Shown here: positions 13,439 through 15,066 of the stretch, one piece after another | How positions within the stretch are numbered: position 1 is the stretch's first letter | How the letters are laid out: each line of letters opens with the position of its first letter | From: Bacteroidales bacterium UBA3389 | Lineage (GTDB): Bacteria > Bacteroidota > Bacteroidia > Bacteroidales > P3 | Direction of reading: 5' to 3' | Assembly: GCA_002358835.1 (NCBI GenBank) | Contig: DEPP01000134.1 | Location: 10,982-26,047, forward strand | Length of the DNA stretch: 15,066 nucleotides | Position numbers and translations under genes: made by a program | The notes under the pieces: generated by a model | Database searches by the model: none | What the model was told of the DNA's origin: nothing | Seen by the model: the letters and a program-made list of their open reading frames with translations, nothing else

Positions 13439-14704
13439 ATGAAAAAGACGGTATTTTTTGCAATTATAATATTATTAAGTTTTGGTCTTGCAGCACAAAC
13501 TACCAAGAAAAAAAAGAAAAAGCCTGCACCAAAACCTACAGCACCAATAGAAATCGCCCTTCCGGAAAGATGCTTCGATTGTTTCTTTGCAGTAAAGTTG
13601 CAAGCAGATGTTCCTTTCGGTCCGACAGAACCGCTACAAGGGCCCGGATATGTTAATGAAATACATCGAGATGCTCAAACTCAAAATGTGTTCGAACAAG
13701 AACATAATTCGATTTGGTATAGCTTGGAAATACCTTATGACGGAAAGCTTTTGATAGACATAAAACCCAAAGGTGCATCAGACGATTATGATTTCCTTGT
13801 TTATAAATACACAGACAAATATTTCTGTAATCGAATCGAGAAGAACAGAGTAAAACCGCTAAGAAGCGTTCAGTCGATTAGCAGCTCCGATGTGCAAGGT
13901 CGTACAGGTTTGTCATTGAAAGGCACGATGGCTCACATAAAGAAATCATCCGATGAGGCATTCGGAAAGTATATTGACGTAAAAGCGGGAGAGAGTTACA
14001 TAATTGTTTTGGATAATCTGACAGATGGAGGATTGGGACACACGATTACTTGTGAGGTTTGGACAGATTTCGCACCGCTTTACATACAACCAATGGATAG
14101 TTTGAAGGCTCAAAGAACGACAGCAGACATTTATGTAAAGGAATTGGAGACAGGCAGAATTGTTGTGGACAAAAAGGATGCCGGTTCGATGAAAATAAAA
14201 CTCCTTCCGGGAAAAACATATAACGTAAGTTTAAGCAAAGAAGGCTATTTCAGAATGAACAAAACCATAACGCACGAACAAGCTGCGGCAAAGGACTCTA
14301 TATTCTCTGCAAAGCTGATTGAGATAAAGCCCGGCTCAAATATCCCGCTTGAAGGCGAGTTGTATTTTGACGAAAACGAACAAAACGAAATCGTGGTAAT
14401 GAAAGAATGCTACCATGCTTTTGATGGAATTATCAAAACTTTGAATGAATATCCGCAAATAAATATAGATATTATCGGAAGAATCGCTACCGAAGGTCTT
14501 AACGTGAAAAAAGACAACGAAATCTCAAGAAAACGTGCTGAAGCAATAAAGAATTATCTTGTTTCTCAAGGAATTAACGAGAATCGTATAAGAACACGAG
14601 GTTCATCGATAAAAGAATTGGAAAAACAGTTGAAAGACCAACAGAAATTAAAAAACAAAATAATTACACCTCAGTGTGAAATAAAAATCGCAGCTAAACG
14701 TTAG
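13439..14704 (+). CDS. OmpA-family protein with N-terminal beta-sandwich
   Basis: A 421-residue exported protein. Residues 1-19 are a signal peptide ending LAA before QTT. Then comes a K6 run and a proline-rich linker (23-36) and a Cys pair (C45, C48). Residues of about 85-220 form a beta-rich domain resembling PPC-type domains (SIWYSLEIPYDGKLLIDI, DDYDFLVYK). Residues of about 230-285 look like a PEGA/CarboxypepD-regulatory-like module (LLPGKTYNVSLSKEGY). The last 120 residues are OmpA-like (INIDIIGRIATEG at 343-353, ISRKRAEAIKNYLVSQGI from 362). In OmpA domains the G-H-T-D Asp and the R-A Arg bind peptidoglycan diaminopimelate; here Arg366 is kept but the Asp position is Ala350 and the His is Arg348. 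It may link envelope layers, but peptidoglycan binding is doubtful. No N-terminal lipobox or beta-barrel is seen. tRNA-Gln starts 18 bases after its stop. Confidence 0.8.
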   Translation: MKKTVFFAIIILLSFGLAAQTTKKKKKKPAPKPTAPIEIALPERCFDCFFAVKLQADVPFGPTEPLQGPGYVNEIHRDAQTQNVFEQEHNSIWYSLEIPYDGKLLIDIKPKGASDDYDFLVYKYTDKYFCNRIEKNRVKPLRSVQSISSSDVQGRTGLSLKGTMAHIKKSSDEAFGKYIDVKAGESYIIVLDNLTDGGLGHTITCEVWTDFAPLYIQPMDSLKAQRTTADIYVKELETGRIVVDKKDAGSMKIKLLPGKTYNVSLSKEGYFRMNKTITHEQAAAKDSIFSAKLIEIKPGSNIPLEGELYFDENEQNEIVVMKECYHAFDGIIKTLNEYPQINIDIIGRIATEGLNVKKDNEISRKRAEAIKNYLVSQGINENRIRTRGSSIKELEKQLKDQQKLKNKIITPQCEIKIAAKR

Positions 14705-14722
14705 ATTAGAGTGCGAACAGAT

Positions 14723-14793
14723 TGTCCCATAGTGTAGCGGTAACACAAGAGATTCTGGCTCTCTTATCTCAGGTTCGAATCCTGATGGGATAA
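14723..14793 (+). tRNA. tRNA-Gln (anticodon CUG)
   Basis: A full cloverleaf can be folded by hand: acceptor stem 14723-14729 with 14786-14792 (7 bp, one G-U, U1-A72 pair), D-stem GTGT/ACAC (14732-14735 with 14743-14746), anticodon stem AGAGA/TCTCT (14748-14752 with 14760-14764) and a 7-base loop TTCTGGC with anticodon CTG at 14755-14757, a 4-base variable region, and T-arm TCAGG/CCTGA with loop TTCGAAT. The discriminator is A14793 followed by CA, so CCA is not encoded. The anticodon reads CAG, and the weak U1-A72 pair is typical of glutamine tRNA. The gene lies 18 bases after the OmpA-family stop without a visible promoter of its own, so it is probably processed from that transcript. Confidence 0.95.
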
Positions 14794-14794
14794 C

Positions 14795-14833
14795 AAAAGG
14801 GAAACATTCTTCAATCAGAGTGTTTCCCTTTTT
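14795..14833. terminator. Bidirectional terminator between tRNA-Gln and tatD
   Basis: A 16-bp inverted repeat with one G-T pair (14795-14810 with 14817-14832; core AAAAGGGAAACA), a 6-base loop, an A run on one side and TTTTT on the other. It begins two bases after the tRNA and ends ten bases before the minus-strand TatD stop, so it can end both transcripts. Confidence 0.88.
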
Positions 14834-14842
14834 GTTTCCTAA

Positions 14843-15066
14843 CTATGCTATTCTTGGGAAAAGATTCAAAGCGGCAATCGTTGTCCTCTCTGCAACCTCT
14901 TCAAGAGTTACGCCCTTAATTTTTGAAATCATTTCAGCAATATAAAGAACGTATCCACTCTCATTGCGTTTACCTCTGAAAGGTACGGGAGCAAGATAAG
15001 GGGCATCAGTTTCCAGAACCATCTTATCCAAACTTATGCTTTTAATCAACTCTGCCAGATGAGCGT
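14843..15066 (-). CDS. TatD-family metal-dependent hydrolase/DNase, C-terminal fragment
   Basis: The gene enters from the right edge; about 73 C-terminal residues are visible and the frame is open to the edge, so there is no start codon here (an apparent TTG start at 15049 is an internal Leu). The sequence LDKMVLETDAPYLAPVPFRG holds the conserved TatD segment E-T-D-x-P-(Y/F), whose Asp (15005-15007) is a metal ligand in the TIM-barrel active site. It is followed by GKRNE and EEVAERTTIAALNLF, the usual last helices. TatD enzymes are cytosolic deoxyribonucleases or hydrolases of the amidohydrolase superfamily; whether this is TatD, YcfH or YjjV type cannot be settled from the fragment. Confidence 0.92.
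   Translation of the reverse strand, partial: AHLAELIKSISLDKMVLETDAPYLAPVPFRGKRNESGYVLYIAEMISKIKGVTLEEVAERTTIAALNLFPRIA

Noticed and set aside
13222..13506. Minus-strand 94-codon frame in the kdd-OmpA gap
   Set aside because: It spans the divergent promoters and the OmpA signal-peptide codons, is rich in Lys/Phe from AT-rich DNA, and has no recognisable features.

Overview
The window looks like chromosomal DNA of a Bacteroidetes bacterium, most likely Bacteroidales. It is AT-rich and has no clear Shine-Dalgarno sites. It carries several copies of the Bacteroidetes sigma-ABfr -7 box (TAnnTTTG), two of them with a TTG exactly 19 bases upstream. It also encodes a type IX secretion (T9SS) cargo protein with a type B C-terminal sorting domain, a Bacteroidetes-style OmpA-family lipid-free outer membrane protein, an AsmA-like protein and a tRNA without an encoded CCA end. 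I see no insertion sequence, prophage, CRISPR array or conjugative gene.

Layout. (1) 1-2576, plus strand: the 3' end of an LptF/LptG-type permease gene, then two family-4-type glycosyltransferase genes. This is a cell-envelope glycan operon that starts outside the window. (2) 2573-6265, minus strand: a pseudouridine synthase with a long charged N-terminal tail, then a large AsmA-like protein, three bases apart. The AsmA gene meets the second glycosyltransferase tail to tail with overlapping stop codons. (3) 6266-6413: divergent promoter region. (4) 6414-7954, plus strand: purE, overlapping by four bases a gene for a P-loop kinase-like domain fused to a dCMP deaminase, closed by a strong terminator at 7968-8016. 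(5) 8194-11985, plus strand: a 1263-residue secreted surface protein with FN3-like and PKD-like modules, six 51-residue Cys-containing repeats and a T9SS type B sorting domain. (6) 12157-13197, minus strand: kdd, 3,5-diaminohexanoate dehydrogenase of lysine fermentation, convergent with gene (5) and separated from it by a bidirectional terminator. (7) 13439-14704, plus strand: an OmpA-family protein with its own promoter, followed 18 bases later by tRNA-Gln(CUG) and a bidirectional terminator. (8) 14843 to the edge, minus strand: the C-terminal end of a TatD-family nuclease.

Taken together this is mostly housekeeping and envelope DNA: glycan assembly and export, rRNA modification, purine and dTMP-precursor synthesis, a T9SS-exported adhesin-like protein, an OmpA-like cell-wall-associated protein and one amino-acid fermentation enzyme. 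The most notable items are the kinase-deaminase fusion, the modular T9SS protein with regular 153-bp tandem repeats, the OmpA domain lacking the usual peptidoglycan-binding aspartate, the isolated kdd gene, and three gene starts that the promoter positions move well downstream of the longest open frame. I did not find convincing evidence of an undescribed system.
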